Origin: an uncultured Bacteroidota bacterium
GTDB lineage: Bacteria > Bacteroidota > Bacteroidia > Flavobacteriales > Flavobacteriaceae
Direction: 5' to 3'
DNA length: 64,000 bases
Assembly: GCA_913060705.1 (NCBI GenBank)
Contig: CAJXTX010000002.1
Coordinates: 55,397 to 119,396 of the forward strand
Shown: positions 1 through 7,775 of the stretch, one piece after another
How the letters are laid out: every line of letters begins with the position of its first letter
Position numbering within the stretch: the first letter of the stretch is position 1
Notes under the pieces: model-generated
Seen by the model: only the letters and a program-made list of their open reading frames with translations
Database searches by the model: none
What the model was told of the DNA's origin: nothing
Translations under genes and position numbers: made by a program

Positions 1-1131
1 TAATAGGGGTGCAAATACAAATGAAGCAAAGGTTGCAATTGCAATAAGTCCTCCCATAGAACTAGAAAAGAACAAGATCACCACGAGATTTAGCGCAGCG
101 AGAAGTAATACCGCTAAACCGTAAGGATTTTTCTTTGTTATTTCTAAACGATTGGCAAGATCTACTAACACCCTGGCCAAAGCGTCATGAGCGCTCAGAC
201 AGCTGCTAAACATGGCAGCAAGAGCCGCAATTGAGATGAAAATACGTGCCCAGTTTCCGAGTTGTAGGGTAAAAATGTCAGTGAGTTCTGCAGCAAACTT
301 TACACTACTGTCGCTAAGTACGGTACCTGAAGCATACAGCCCCATATACCCAATGTAGAAAAACAATACGGCTAAAATAGCTGTAATGACATACCCTAGA
401 TTGAATTCTTTCAGCGCGTTTTTTACGCTGATTTCTTCTTTGCTCTGTTTGATTTTTTCGAGATTCCATAGGCTCACCCATCCAGAGGCTTCAACGGCAG
501 TAGGCATCCACCCCACAAGGCTTATAATGAAAAGTACCCCTGCCGTATCGAACCAGGCTGGAGCTTGAAAATCTGGGTTTGATTGCGGTTCGGCGTTGAA
601 AGTGACCAGAAAAACGGTAGCCACAAGGGCGATGATTAATATGAATACAATGTATTTCAATGATTCTTCAAGTAGTTTATAGCGGCCAATGATGAGTACG
701 GCACTGATTAAAGCGAATAGCCCGACGGCAGCAGCGCTCGGAGAGGGTACGAGAGTGGTAAAAACATTCACGGTCATACCTGAGGTTACGCTGTATAACG
801 CCGCCAAGATGGTAAAGGCACTTACGAGGTTCACTAGGGCGTACAAATACAAGAACCATCGGCTATGCGCGGCATATCCTTCAGTTAGACTTCTTTCTGT
901 AGCATGGGTAAAGCGTACCCCGAATTCAAAAAACGGAAACTTTAGCAGGTTGGCTAAAAGGATAGGAAGGATCATCAGCGGTCCATAAATAGCTCCTGCT
1001 TTGGTGGATAAAACAAGGTGTGAGGTACCAATTGCCATTGAAGCAAACAAAAGGCCCGGCCCCAGTTGATTAAAAAAACGACGTATCTTCACTAACCAAG
1101 GTTTTGTATAATCAAAGCCAATATATTTCAT
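1..1131 (-). CDS. Nramp-like metal transporter homologue (3' end outside window)
   Basis: The reading frame is open from the ATG at 1131 to the window edge (377 codons; C-terminus missing). It encodes a polytopic membrane protein. Residues 24-26 are GPG and TM1 reads GPGLLFASMAIGTSHLVLST, the Nramp TM1 layout. TM6 carries GWMPTAVEASGW, corresponding to the family's MPH segment. Classical Nramp proteins are proton-coupled Mn2+/Fe2+ importers. Here the TM1 DPGN metal ligands are replaced by GTSH and MPH by MPT, so the substrate cannot be assumed to be Mn or Fe. It is transcribed divergently from the hydrolase at 1153, with only 21 bp between the starts. Family assignment is confident; function is not. 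Confidence 0.8.
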   Translation of the reverse strand, partial: MKYIGFDYTKPWLVKIRRFFNQLGPGLLFASMAIGTSHLVLSTKAGAIYGPLMILPILLANLLKFPFFEFGVRFTHATERSLTEGYAAHSRWFLYLYALVNLVSAFTILAALYSVTSGMTVNVFTTLVPSPSAAAVGLFALISAVLIIGRYKLLEESLKYIVFILIIALVATVFLVTFNAEPQSNPDFQAPAWFDTAGVLFIISLVGWMPTAVEASGWVSLWNLEKIKQSKEEISVKNALKEFNLGYVITAILAVLFFYIGYMGLYASGTVLSDSSVKFAAELTDIFTLQLGNWARIFISIAALAAMFSSCLSAHDALARVLVDLANRLEITKKNPYGLAVLLLAALNLVVILFFSSSMGGLIAIATFASFVFAPLL

Positions 1132-1152
1132 TTCTCTATAGGAAGTGACACT

Positions 1153-2151
1153 ATGAAAGCAAGACGACTTTTTTTTGGATTTGTGATCGGCTTCGATCTT
1201 CTTTTTCTAATTTATGTTTTGGGCCCCAGGGTAGAAGGAGTGTCCATGGACGTTACCTTACCCGAATTGGATTTCACAATAGAAAATATTGATACGTATC
1301 TTAAGGAGAAAGAGGCTCAATTTCCGGTAAAGCCAAACAACGAGTCGCGCGTGGTGTGGGCCAGCACTCCAGGAGAAAAAACAGATTATGCGGTGGTATA
1401 CCTTCACGGATGGTCAGCATCGTCTGAAGAAGGTAATCCAGTACACCGTAAAATCGCAGAAGATTTAGGAGCAAACCTTTATTTGCCGCGCCTAGCCAGT
1501 CACGGTCTGGATGTAGAAGATGCGATGCTAGAACTCACGGCAGACGCCCTCATTGACTCTGCTAAAGAAGCCCTGGCTATAGCCCAATTACTTGGTGAGC
1601 GGGTGGTGATCATCGCTACTTCTAATGGAGGGGCGCTCGCCTTGCATTTGGCACGGGCAGTGAACAACCTTGATGCATTAGTACTGTATTCTCCGAACAT
1701 CGAGATTTATGATTGGACCGCTAAGTTATTGGACGATCCGTGGGGCTTACAGTTGGCCCGATTGATCAAGGGGTCTGACTTCAATGAGATTGAAATGCCC
1801 GAAACCCGTAAAGCGTATTGGTATGACAAGTACAGGCTAGAGAGCCTACCGCATTTACAAGCCTTTGTTCATTACACTATGCGACCCGGTACATTCAGGG
1901 CAGTCAAGGCGCCTGTTTTTTTAGGTTACTATTACAAGAACGAAGAGGAGCAAGACAAGGTGGTATCGGTAGAAGCCATGCTTGAAATGTATCAATACCT
2001 AGGGACCCCCGATAGTTTAAAGCAAAAAGTGGCATTTCCAAACGCGGGGGACCACATCTTAGCCAGTCCGCTCGCCTCTAAAGATGCAGAGGGTGTTTAT
2101 CAAGCCTCTAAAACTTTCTTGAAAGAGGTCGCAAGATTACCTATTCGGTAA
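1153..2151 (+). CDS. alpha/beta hydrolase, membrane-anchored or exported esterase-like
   Basis: This is a 332-residue protein with a hydrophobic N-terminal segment (about residues 5-24) that could be a signal anchor. The alpha/beta-hydrolase core shows the oxyanion strand VVYLHGWSAS (81-90), a nucleophile elbow ATSNG with Ser157, and a C-terminal GDH with His301. The elbow has Ala instead of the usual first Gly of GxSxG, so it is slightly atypical. It most resembles carboxylesterase/monoglyceride lipase-like hydrolases. The substrate is unknown. It stands alone between the divergent Nramp-like gene and ppc. Confidence 0.8.
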   Translation: MKARRLFFGFVIGFDLLFLIYVLGPRVEGVSMDVTLPELDFTIENIDTYLKEKEAQFPVKPNNESRVVWASTPGEKTDYAVVYLHGWSASSEEGNPVHRKIAEDLGANLYLPRLASHGLDVEDAMLELTADALIDSAKEALAIAQLLGERVVIIATSNGGALALHLARAVNNLDALVLYSPNIEIYDWTAKLLDDPWGLQLARLIKGSDFNEIEMPETRKAYWYDKYRLESLPHLQAFVHYTMRPGTFRAVKAPVFLGYYYKNEEEQDKVVSVEAMLEMYQYLGTPDSLKQKVAFPNAGDHILASPLASKDAEGVYQASKTFLKEVARLPIR

Positions 2152-2269
2152 GATCTTAAACGTTTTAATATACTTCTGTGAATTGCTTTACGATTTACCT
2201 GAAATCTAAGGCCTTTACTTTCAATTTTGCCTTGAAATACCTAAACTTGAGGATCATCAATCATCATCC

Positions 2270-4846
2270 ATGGCTCGAAAAATTCAAATAGAACGCTTTG
2301 ACGAGGTCGTTCGATCTAAATATCAGGTGTACAACAGCCTGTTTTTAACCTTACCCTTTAAAACGATTAAAGACACTACGCTTATGCTCCCGCTTTTTGC
2401 GGATGCTTGCGTCAAAGGGTTTGAAAAGCAGCAGTCGCCTGAACAAATTGTCGAAGCTTTTTTCAAAAGCTATCTACCAGAGCTCGATGAGGTGGCACAA
2501 AAGGATGTGCTTTTCGCTTTTATCAAATACATCGAGCGTCAGGTGGTTTTATTTGATGCTATTGAGGATGCGGGGTATTCGTATGTCAATAACATGCACG
2601 GCCGTGGAACGCTTCGCTTTATTAAAGAAGAGGCTCAGAATAACAATAAGCTCGAAGCCTTAAAGGAATATCTAGAGCGTTTTAAGGTTCGCATTGTACT
2701 TACCGCGCACCCTACACAGTTTTACCCCAATACGGTGCTCACCATTATTCGCAATCTTGCTAAGGCTATCCGCCATAACGAACTCGATGAGATTAAGCAA
2801 CTTCTTGATCAGTTAGGCTTGACGCGATTCTACAACAAAAAGAAACCGACACCGCTTGATGAGGCACATAGTCTTATTTGGTATCTCGAGAATGTATTCT
2901 ACCATTCTGCGGGGGCGATTTCTAGTTATTTGCGCAAAAACATTTTTGGTAACGAAAGCGTGGATAATCAAATTTTCGACTTTGGATTTTGGCCAGGAGG
3001 AGATCGAGATGGTAACCCTTATGTAACTCCGGATATCACCAGAAAAACAGCTGAAACCCTGAACCATCATATCCTAAGAAATTACTACCGTGAATTGCGT
3101 CATTTAAAAACAAGACTCACATTCGACGGTGTGCTTCAACAGGTAGAGGCTTTAGAAATGGCGTTGTATCACACCTTGTTCTTTCCGAAGAAAAAGCCAT
3201 TAAGCTTAACCGAGCTTAATGACGGGCTCCATGAAATATTGGAGGCATTACGGACGAATCATAACGGCTTTTATCAGGATCTCGTTCTAGATCTCATCGA
3301 TAAAGTGAATCTATTTGGATACCACTTTGCTTCTTTAGATATCCGCCAAGATTCTAGGGTGCACGAGGCTGTATTTCAAGAAGTGATTGCGCATAAAGAG
3401 GTGCGCTCAAAGGTCAAGGAACTCAAAGGAGTGGAGTACGATGCGTTAAATTTAGAGCAACGCGTTGCCTTACTTACCTCTATCAAAGGAGATGTAGATC
3501 CGTCATTATTTGATTCAGAATCTATTACTGCACAAACGCTTGAGAGCATTCGCGTAATGCAAGAGATTCAGATGAAGAACGGAGAGCGCGGTTCTAATCG
3601 ATACATTATTAGTAATTGTCAATCACTCGAACACATTCTACAGCTCTATGCACTTATTCGTTTAAGTGGTTGGGAGCATCCCACAGCAGACATTATTCCG
3701 CTCTTTGAGACGGTTGATGATTTAAAAGCAGCTCCAGAGATCATGAAGGCGCTTTACGAGAACCAAACCTACCGACAGCATTTGGCCTCTCGAGGCAATA
3801 AACAGACCGTAATGCTCGGTTTTTCTGACGGAACGAAAGACGGCGGTTATTTTATGGCGAACTGGGGAATTTATGAAGCGAAAGAGGCACTTAGCTTACT
3901 TTCGACCTCTTACAATGTTCGCGTAGCGTTCTTTGACGGTCGGGGAGGACCTCCTGCTAGGGGTGGGGGTAGAACCCATGAATTTTATGCTTCCTTAGGA
4001 GAACAAATTCAAGCCGACGATATTCAACTCACCGTGCAGGGGCAAACCATTAGTTCAAACTTTGGAACCTTAGAATCGTCCCAATACAACCTCGAACAAT
4101 TGCTGAGTTCAGGTATTAAGAATCAGCTTTTTGCTCGTGGTCAAAACAATCTTACCGAAGAAGATCGAAGTACTCTTGAGGAGTTGGCCGACCTTTCGTA
4201 CAATGCCTATGTGGACTTTAAAAATCACGAACTTTTCTTGCCTTATTTGCAAGAGATGACTACGCTTCCGTATTATGCCAAGACTAATATTGGTAGTCGT
4301 CCTGCTAAACGCGGACAAAAGAAAGAGTTTAGATTTGAAGACTTGCGAGCAATTCCTTTTGTAGGTAGCTGGAGTCAACTTCGCCAGAATGTCCCCGGAT
4401 TTTATGGGGTAGGATTCGCCTTGAATGCTTTCAAAGAGCGAGGTGAGTTTGATCGGGTGAAACGCCTGTATCAGAACAATGCATTTTTCAGGACCCTTAT
4501 TGCCAATTCGATGATGAGTTTGACAAAGTCGCAATTTGATTTGACGTCTTACATGCAGCATCATGAGCGTTTTGGCCCGTTTTGGAGTTTGATTCATGAA
4601 GAATATCAGCGCTCAAAATCACTCGTTCTTGAGTTGAGTGGCTTTACCAGTTTGCTTGAAAACGAAGGCGCGAACAAGGCCTCCATTCAGCTCAGAGAAG
4701 GTATTGTTCATCCCTTGCTAACCATTCAGCAATACGCCCTACAGCGGGTAAAGAAAACGATGGATACTGAACGGCGCGAATGGTACGAGAAAATGGTGAC
4801 ACGCTCTATGTTCGGTAATATTAATGCTAGTCGCAATTCAGCCTAA
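2270..4846 (+). CDS. ppc: phosphoenolpyruvate carboxylase
   Basis: This enzyme carboxylates PEP to oxaloacetate, an anaplerotic reaction feeding the TCA cycle. The 858-residue protein is close to the usual 860-930. Signatures are VLTAHPTQ with the catalytic His at 147, GGDRDGNP near 245, GFSDGTKDGGY, and the glycine-rich bicarbonate/PEP loop FDGRGGPPARGGGRTHEF near 555-572. FVGSWSQLRQNVPGFYGVG near 690 is also typical. The start at ATG 2270 follows a 118-bp gap in which I see no gene and no strong promoter; CAATTTTG near 2223 is one base off the -7 consensus. It is monocistronic, followed by the SAM riboswitch leader of metY. Confidence 0.96.
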   Translation: MARKIQIERFDEVVRSKYQVYNSLFLTLPFKTIKDTTLMLPLFADACVKGFEKQQSPEQIVEAFFKSYLPELDEVAQKDVLFAFIKYIERQVVLFDAIEDAGYSYVNNMHGRGTLRFIKEEAQNNNKLEALKEYLERFKVRIVLTAHPTQFYPNTVLTIIRNLAKAIRHNELDEIKQLLDQLGLTRFYNKKKPTPLDEAHSLIWYLENVFYHSAGAISSYLRKNIFGNESVDNQIFDFGFWPGGDRDGNPYVTPDITRKTAETLNHHILRNYYRELRHLKTRLTFDGVLQQVEALEMALYHTLFFPKKKPLSLTELNDGLHEILEALRTNHNGFYQDLVLDLIDKVNLFGYHFASLDIRQDSRVHEAVFQEVIAHKEVRSKVKELKGVEYDALNLEQRVALLTSIKGDVDPSLFDSESITAQTLESIRVMQEIQMKNGERGSNRYIISNCQSLEHILQLYALIRLSGWEHPTADIIPLFETVDDLKAAPEIMKALYENQTYRQHLASRGNKQTVMLGFSDGTKDGGYFMANWGIYEAKEALSLLSTSYNVRVAFFDGRGGPPARGGGRTHEFYASLGEQIQADDIQLTVQGQTISSNFGTLESSQYNLEQLLSSGIKNQLFARGQNNLTEEDRSTLEELADLSYNAYVDFKNHELFLPYLQEMTTLPYYAKTNIGSRPAKRGQKKEFRFEDLRAIPFVGSWSQLRQNVPGFYGVGFALNAFKERGEFDRVKRLYQNNAFFRTLIANSMMSLTKSQFDLTSYMQHHERFGPFWSLIHEEYQRSKSLVLELSGFTSLLENEGANKASIQLREGIVHPLLTIQQYALQRVKKTMDTERREWYEKMVTRSMFGNINASRNSA

Positions 4847-4867
4847 AACCAATTTTTTCACTTCCGA

Positions 4868-4899
4868 TTTGGAAGTTGTAAAATTTGAAACCATCTTTG
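4868..4899 (+). promoter_or_regulatory. candidate promoter of the metYX riboswitch transcript
   Basis: TTTG at 4868-4871 and CATCTTTG at 4892-4899 are separated by 20 bp. This fits the Bacteroidota -33/-7 pattern (TTTG ... TAnnTTTG) with one mismatch at the first base of the -7 box. A start about 7 nt downstream would give an RNA beginning shortly before the riboswitch P1 helix at 4925. Confidence 0.35.
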
Positions 4900-4923
4900 A
4901 CCCGTTCATTCACATGATGTAAT

Positions 4924-5023
4924 TGTTATCAAGAAAGGTGAAGGGAATAGACCCTATGAAGCCTTAGCAACCCTCGTTCTTACGAGAAGGTGCTACATTC
5001 TACCCCGCAAGGGAGAGATAACG
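4924..5023 (+). ncRNA. SAM-I riboswitch (S-box)
   Basis: The aptamer is recognisable throughout. P1 forms between GTTATC (4925-4930) and GATAAC (5017-5022). The conserved core reads AAGAAAGGTGAAGGGA, ACCCTATGAAGCC, TTAGCAACC and AAGGTGCTAC in the correct order. P3 is CTCG-loop-CGAG around 4973-4986 and P4 is built on CCCC/GGG near 5002-5013. SAM-I riboswitches reduce expression of methionine biosynthesis genes when S-adenosylmethionine is abundant. That suits the downstream metY-metX pair. Confidence 0.93.
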
Positions 5024-5059
5024 ATGCTAGCCACTTTCGGCTGTCCATCTTTTCTTTTT
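5023..5059 (+). terminator. candidate intrinsic terminator, riboswitch expression platform
   Basis: Immediately 3' of P1, GATG (5023-5026) can pair with CATC (5046-5049) and AGCC (5029-5032) with GGCT (5039-5042) around a six-base loop. TTTTCTTTTT (5050-5059) follows. The helix is interrupted, so the assignment is moderate. Its position directly after the aptamer and 45 bp before metY fits SAM-dependent termination. Confidence 0.5.
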
Positions 5060-5104
5060 AGCAGTTGCCTCATTTCAGTATTAACCTAAAAAAATTACAT
5101 CGTA

Positions 5105-6379
5105 ATGAGTGCACAACACCAATTTTCAACGCTAGCCCTAACGGCTGGACACGACTTATCTCAGCATGGCAAAACAATTGCCGTGCCTATTTACCAAACA
5201 ACGGCCTACCGCTTCGATTCAACCGATCACGCGGCAGCATTATTTAATCTCAGTGAAGCGGGTAATATTTATACCCGTCTAAACAATCCCACTAATGGAA
5301 TTCTTGAAGAGCGTTTGGCTGCTTTAGAAGGAGGTATCGCCGCTGTAGCTACCTCGTCTGGTACGGCAGCCGTGGCGACTACGCTGCAGACCCTGCTCAA
5401 GAGTGGCGAGCATATTGTTTGCTCGAATAGTGTGTATGGGGGTACCTACAATATGCTTGGTGTCACCTTACCGCGCTTAGGTATCACCACCACCTTTGTA
5501 GATCCGAGTGAGCTCGAAAATTTTGAAGCTGCTATTGAGCCGCATACACGTGCTATTTTTCTCGAATCTATCGGAAATCCAAAACTAGATGTGCTTGACA
5601 TAGAGGGCATCTCGAAAATTGCTCAAAAGCATAAGATTCCACTAATTGTTGATAATACGGTGGCCACGCCTGCCTTACTCAATCCGATCAAGTTTGGGGC
5701 GAATATTGTGATCCATTCGCTTACCAAGTACATCAATGGGAATGGAACCGCCCTAGGAGGGGTCATCATTGATGCCGGAACCTTTGACTGGTCGAGCGGA
5801 AAATTTGAAGAATTTACTACTCCTTCACCCGGTTATCACGGCTTAGTCTATCACGAGGCATTGGGTGCAGCTGCCTTTATCGCTAAAGTGCGCATTGAGG
5901 GATTGCGTGATTTTGGCTCGGCCCTGAGTCCGCTGAATGCTTTTCAGATTATACAAGGTCTAGAGACACTTTCGCTACGCATTAAAAAGCACAGTGAGAA
6001 TGCTTTGAAGGTTGCCAATTGGCTGGTACAACAAGAGGAGGTGGCTTGGGTTAACTTTGTAGGAGCGAAGGATGAGCGCCAACAACTGCTAAGAAAAAAG
6101 TACTTGCCGGAGGGTATAAGCGGGCTCATCACCTTTGGTTTAAAGGGCGGATTTGCAGCAGCTAAAAAACTGACCGATGCTACCCGTTTGTTTAAAATTG
6201 CCGCTAATTTTGGGGATTCAAAGTCTATCATTGTGCATCCGGCTTCAACCACTCATCAGCAGCTAGATGAAAGTCAGCAGTCAGAAACAGGGGTTACGGC
6301 CGACTTGATTCGTCTTTCGGTTGGCTTAGAAGATCCTAACGATTTGATCAATGATTTAAAACAAGCGTTGAAGGCGTAG
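5105..6379 (+). CDS. metY: O-acetylhomoserine sulfhydrylase (PLP enzyme)
   Basis: This enzyme makes homocysteine from O-acetylhomoserine and sulfide, the direct sulfhydrylation route to methionine. The 424-residue Cys/Met-metabolism PLP enzyme shows YTRLNNPT near 56-63, SSGTAA for phosphate binding, and IVDNT followed by HSLTKYINGNG with the PLP lysine at 208. The C-terminal motif QLDESQQSETGVTADLIRLSVGLED is family-typical. ATG 5105 is used; it opens directly on the conserved HQFSTLALTAG. The preceding SAM riboswitch and the following metX support the methionine role. Cystathionine synthase-type activity is less likely given the length and context. Confidence 0.93.
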   Translation: MSAQHQFSTLALTAGHDLSQHGKTIAVPIYQTTAYRFDSTDHAAALFNLSEAGNIYTRLNNPTNGILEERLAALEGGIAAVATSSGTAAVATTLQTLLKSGEHIVCSNSVYGGTYNMLGVTLPRLGITTTFVDPSELENFEAAIEPHTRAIFLESIGNPKLDVLDIEGISKIAQKHKIPLIVDNTVATPALLNPIKFGANIVIHSLTKYINGNGTALGGVIIDAGTFDWSSGKFEEFTTPSPGYHGLVYHEALGAAAFIAKVRIEGLRDFGSALSPLNAFQIIQGLETLSLRIKKHSENALKVANWLVQQEEVAWVNFVGAKDERQQLLRKKYLPEGISGLITFGLKGGFAAAKKLTDATRLFKIAANFGDSKSIIVHPASTTHQQLDESQQSETGVTADLIRLSVGLEDPNDLINDLKQALKA

Positions 6380-6385
6380 TTGCCT

Positions 6386-7366
6386 ATGTTAGAAACACTG
6401 ACCATATCAGCATTTACCACCTTATCAGGAGTGCAGCTCGAGCCTTTTCCGTTGAGTTTTGAATGCTTCGGAAAACCGCTCGGAGAAGCACCCCTGATTC
6501 TGGTAAATCACGCACTAACTGCAAATTCTACACTCACGGGTCAAAATGGATGGTGGAATGAAATCGTTGGTCCCGATAGAGCTGTCGATACCAATAGGGC
6601 CTCTGTTTTGTGTTTTAATATTCCAGGAAACGGCTACGATAATTTCTTTTTTGACGATGCTATTCAATTGACTTCTACCGATGTGGCACTGATTTTTCTT
6701 GAGGGCTTACGTCAGCTAAAAATTTCAACGGTCGATCTCTTTATTGGAGGGTCTGTGGGAGGTGGAGTTGCCTGGAGCATGCTCACTCAAAGCAAGGTGG
6801 AGTTCAAGCACTTTGTTCCGATTGCGACGGATTGGAAGTCGACAGATTGGATTATTGCGCACTGCCATATCCAGGAGCGATTACTTCAAGAAAATAGCGA
6901 TTGGGGGTTGAAGTTGGCGCGTCAGCTCGCCATGCTGAGTTACCGGAGTCCACAGTCGTTCGATTCACGTTTTCAACGTGAGCGCAAAAGTGCCAAATAC
7001 GCTGTGGAGTCGTGGTTGGATTATCACGGAGACGCCTTATCTGATCGTTTTCACGCTAAAGCGTACCGCCATTTGAATCAGATACTGCGACAAATCAACG
7101 CGGTGGGCGAGGGAGAGACCTTTGAAGAAAAGGTACAATCATTGAACACGTACTTTCACGTAGTCACCATCACCTCTGACCTTTTGTTTATTCCGGCTGA
7201 AGACGAAAAAACAGTGGAGAAACTCAAGCAAATAGGTAAAAAAGTCGATCACTTTAAGATCTTTTCTGATCACGGACACGATGCCTTTTTAATTGAACAC
7301 CAGCAGGTGTCTGCCATTATTAAAGGGGTGTGCAACCAGATTTCAGGGCTTATCCCCGGTACATAA
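6386..7366 (+). CDS. metX: homoserine O-acetyltransferase, MetX-like
   Basis: This alpha/beta-hydrolase-fold acyltransferase activates homoserine for MetY. Seen are NHALTANS (the family CHALTGSAH site), GWWNEIVGPDRAVDTNR, the nucleophile elbow GGSVGGG, the acid region SDLLFIPAE and the histidine in HGHDAFL, so the Ser-Asp-His triad is intact. At about 326 residues it is shorter and more divergent than classical MetX, and the acyl donor is not provable. The ATG at 6386 is chosen; an in-frame TTG at 6380, directly after the metY stop, adds two residues. It is in one transcript with metY under the riboswitch and ends at a bidirectional terminator. Confidence 0.87.
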   Translation: MLETLTISAFTTLSGVQLEPFPLSFECFGKPLGEAPLILVNHALTANSTLTGQNGWWNEIVGPDRAVDTNRASVLCFNIPGNGYDNFFFDDAIQLTSTDVALIFLEGLRQLKISTVDLFIGGSVGGGVAWSMLTQSKVEFKHFVPIATDWKSTDWIIAHCHIQERLLQENSDWGLKLARQLAMLSYRSPQSFDSRFQRERKSAKYAVESWLDYHGDALSDRFHAKAYRHLNQILRQINAVGEGETFEEKVQSLNTYFHVVTITSDLLFIPAEDEKTVEKLKQIGKKVDHFKIFSDHGHDAFLIEHQQVSAIIKGVCNQISGLIPGT

Positions 7367-7416
7367 TATATTCTTCGGCTTCGTGGGGTACAGGAAAATC
7401 AATGGGTTTAAAACGC

Positions 7417-7449
7417 AAAAAACCCCGCACTAAAAATGCAGGGTTCTTT
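7417..7449. terminator. bidirectional intrinsic terminator between metX and tRNA-Leu
   Basis: AACCCCGCA (7421-7429) pairs with TGCAGGGTT (7437-7445) around a seven-base loop, nine pairs with one G-U. On the + strand CTTTT follows, suitable for metX. On the - strand a run of six U follows, suitable for tRNA-Leu. Confidence 0.8.
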
Positions 7450-7451
7450 TG

Positions 7452-7536
7452 TACTCGAGGCGGGACTTGAACCCGCACGACCGCAATGGTCATTGGATTT
7501 TAAGTCCAACGTGTCTACCAATTCCACCACTCGAGC
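7452..7536 (-). tRNA. tRNA-Leu (anticodon UAA)
   Basis: On the - strand an 85-nt tRNA starts GCTCGAG and ends CTCGAGT plus discriminator A, giving a seven-pair acceptor stem. The anticodon arm is TTGGA-CTTAAAA-TCCAA, so the anticodon is TAA. The variable arm is long, as expected for leucine, and the T arm contains GGTTCAAGTCC. CCA is not encoded; CAA follows. A 6-bp hairpin (7543-7559) sits just upstream of its 5' end. Confidence 0.96.
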
Positions 7537-7564
7537 CCGGACCTCATCATAAAGATGAGCTGTC

Positions 7565-7591
7565 AAAAAAAACGCTGCGACTGTCGCAGCG
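7565..7591 (-). terminator. intrinsic terminator downstream of tRNA-Gly
   Basis: CGCTGCGAC (7573-7581) and GTCGCAGCG (7583-7591) form a perfect inverted repeat. Read on the - strand it is followed by eight U (7565-7572). It lies 7 bp past the tRNA-Gly 3' end and before tRNA-Leu. Confidence 0.8.
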
Positions 7592-7597
7592 CTATGG

Positions 7598-7670
7598 AGC
7601 GAAAAACGGGGCTCGAACCCGCGACCTCAACCTTGGCAAGGTTGCGCTCTACCAGCTGAGCTATTTTCGC
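7598..7670 (-). tRNA. tRNA-Gly (anticodon GCC)
   Basis: This is a 73-nt tRNA on the - strand with acceptor GCGAAAA/TTTTCGC and discriminator U, usual for bacterial tRNA-Gly. The anticodon arm is CAACC-TTGCCAA-GGTTG, so the anticodon is GCC. The D arm AGCTCAGCTGGTAGAGC and T arm GGTTCGAGCCC are canonical. CCA is not encoded. Confidence 0.96.
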
Positions 7671-7686
7671 ATTAATGTCAAAACTG

Positions 7687-7709
7687 CTCTAGAGTTCGAG
7701 GTTCTAGAG
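7687..7709. repeat. 7-bp inverted repeat in the tRNA-Gly leader
   Basis: CTCTAGA (7687-7693) and TCTAGAG (7703-7709) are perfect inverted copies nine bases apart. They lie between the candidate promoter and tRNA-Gly and could form a hairpin in the 5' precursor. Function is unknown. Confidence 0.5.
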
Positions 7710-7714
7710 GATGG

Positions 7715-7722
7715 CAAATTTA
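7715..7722 (-). promoter_or_regulatory. candidate -7 box for tRNA-Gly
   Basis: TAAATTTG on the - strand matches TAnnTTTG exactly and is followed by C. It lies 45 bp upstream of the mature tRNA-Gly 5' end. No clear -33 box was seen. Confidence 0.45.
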
Positions 7723-7775
7723 AAACATTTAGCTGAAATTGAAAGAATGCATGCTAAATTTTACAAGGCTCTCGA

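Noticed and set aside
4109..4597. A 162-codon - strand ORF inside ppc
   Set aside because: It lies fully antisense to the conserved C-terminal part of ppc and has no family features.
4860..4876. Hairpin ACTTCC/GGAAGT after ppc as a terminator
   Set aside because: It has only six pairs and no U-run after it. It also lies within the predicted riboswitch promoter.
7449..7736. A 95-codon + strand ORF across the two tRNAs
   Set aside because: It is antisense to tRNA-Leu and tRNA-Gly; its peptide is the well-known artefact of reading tRNA genes backwards.
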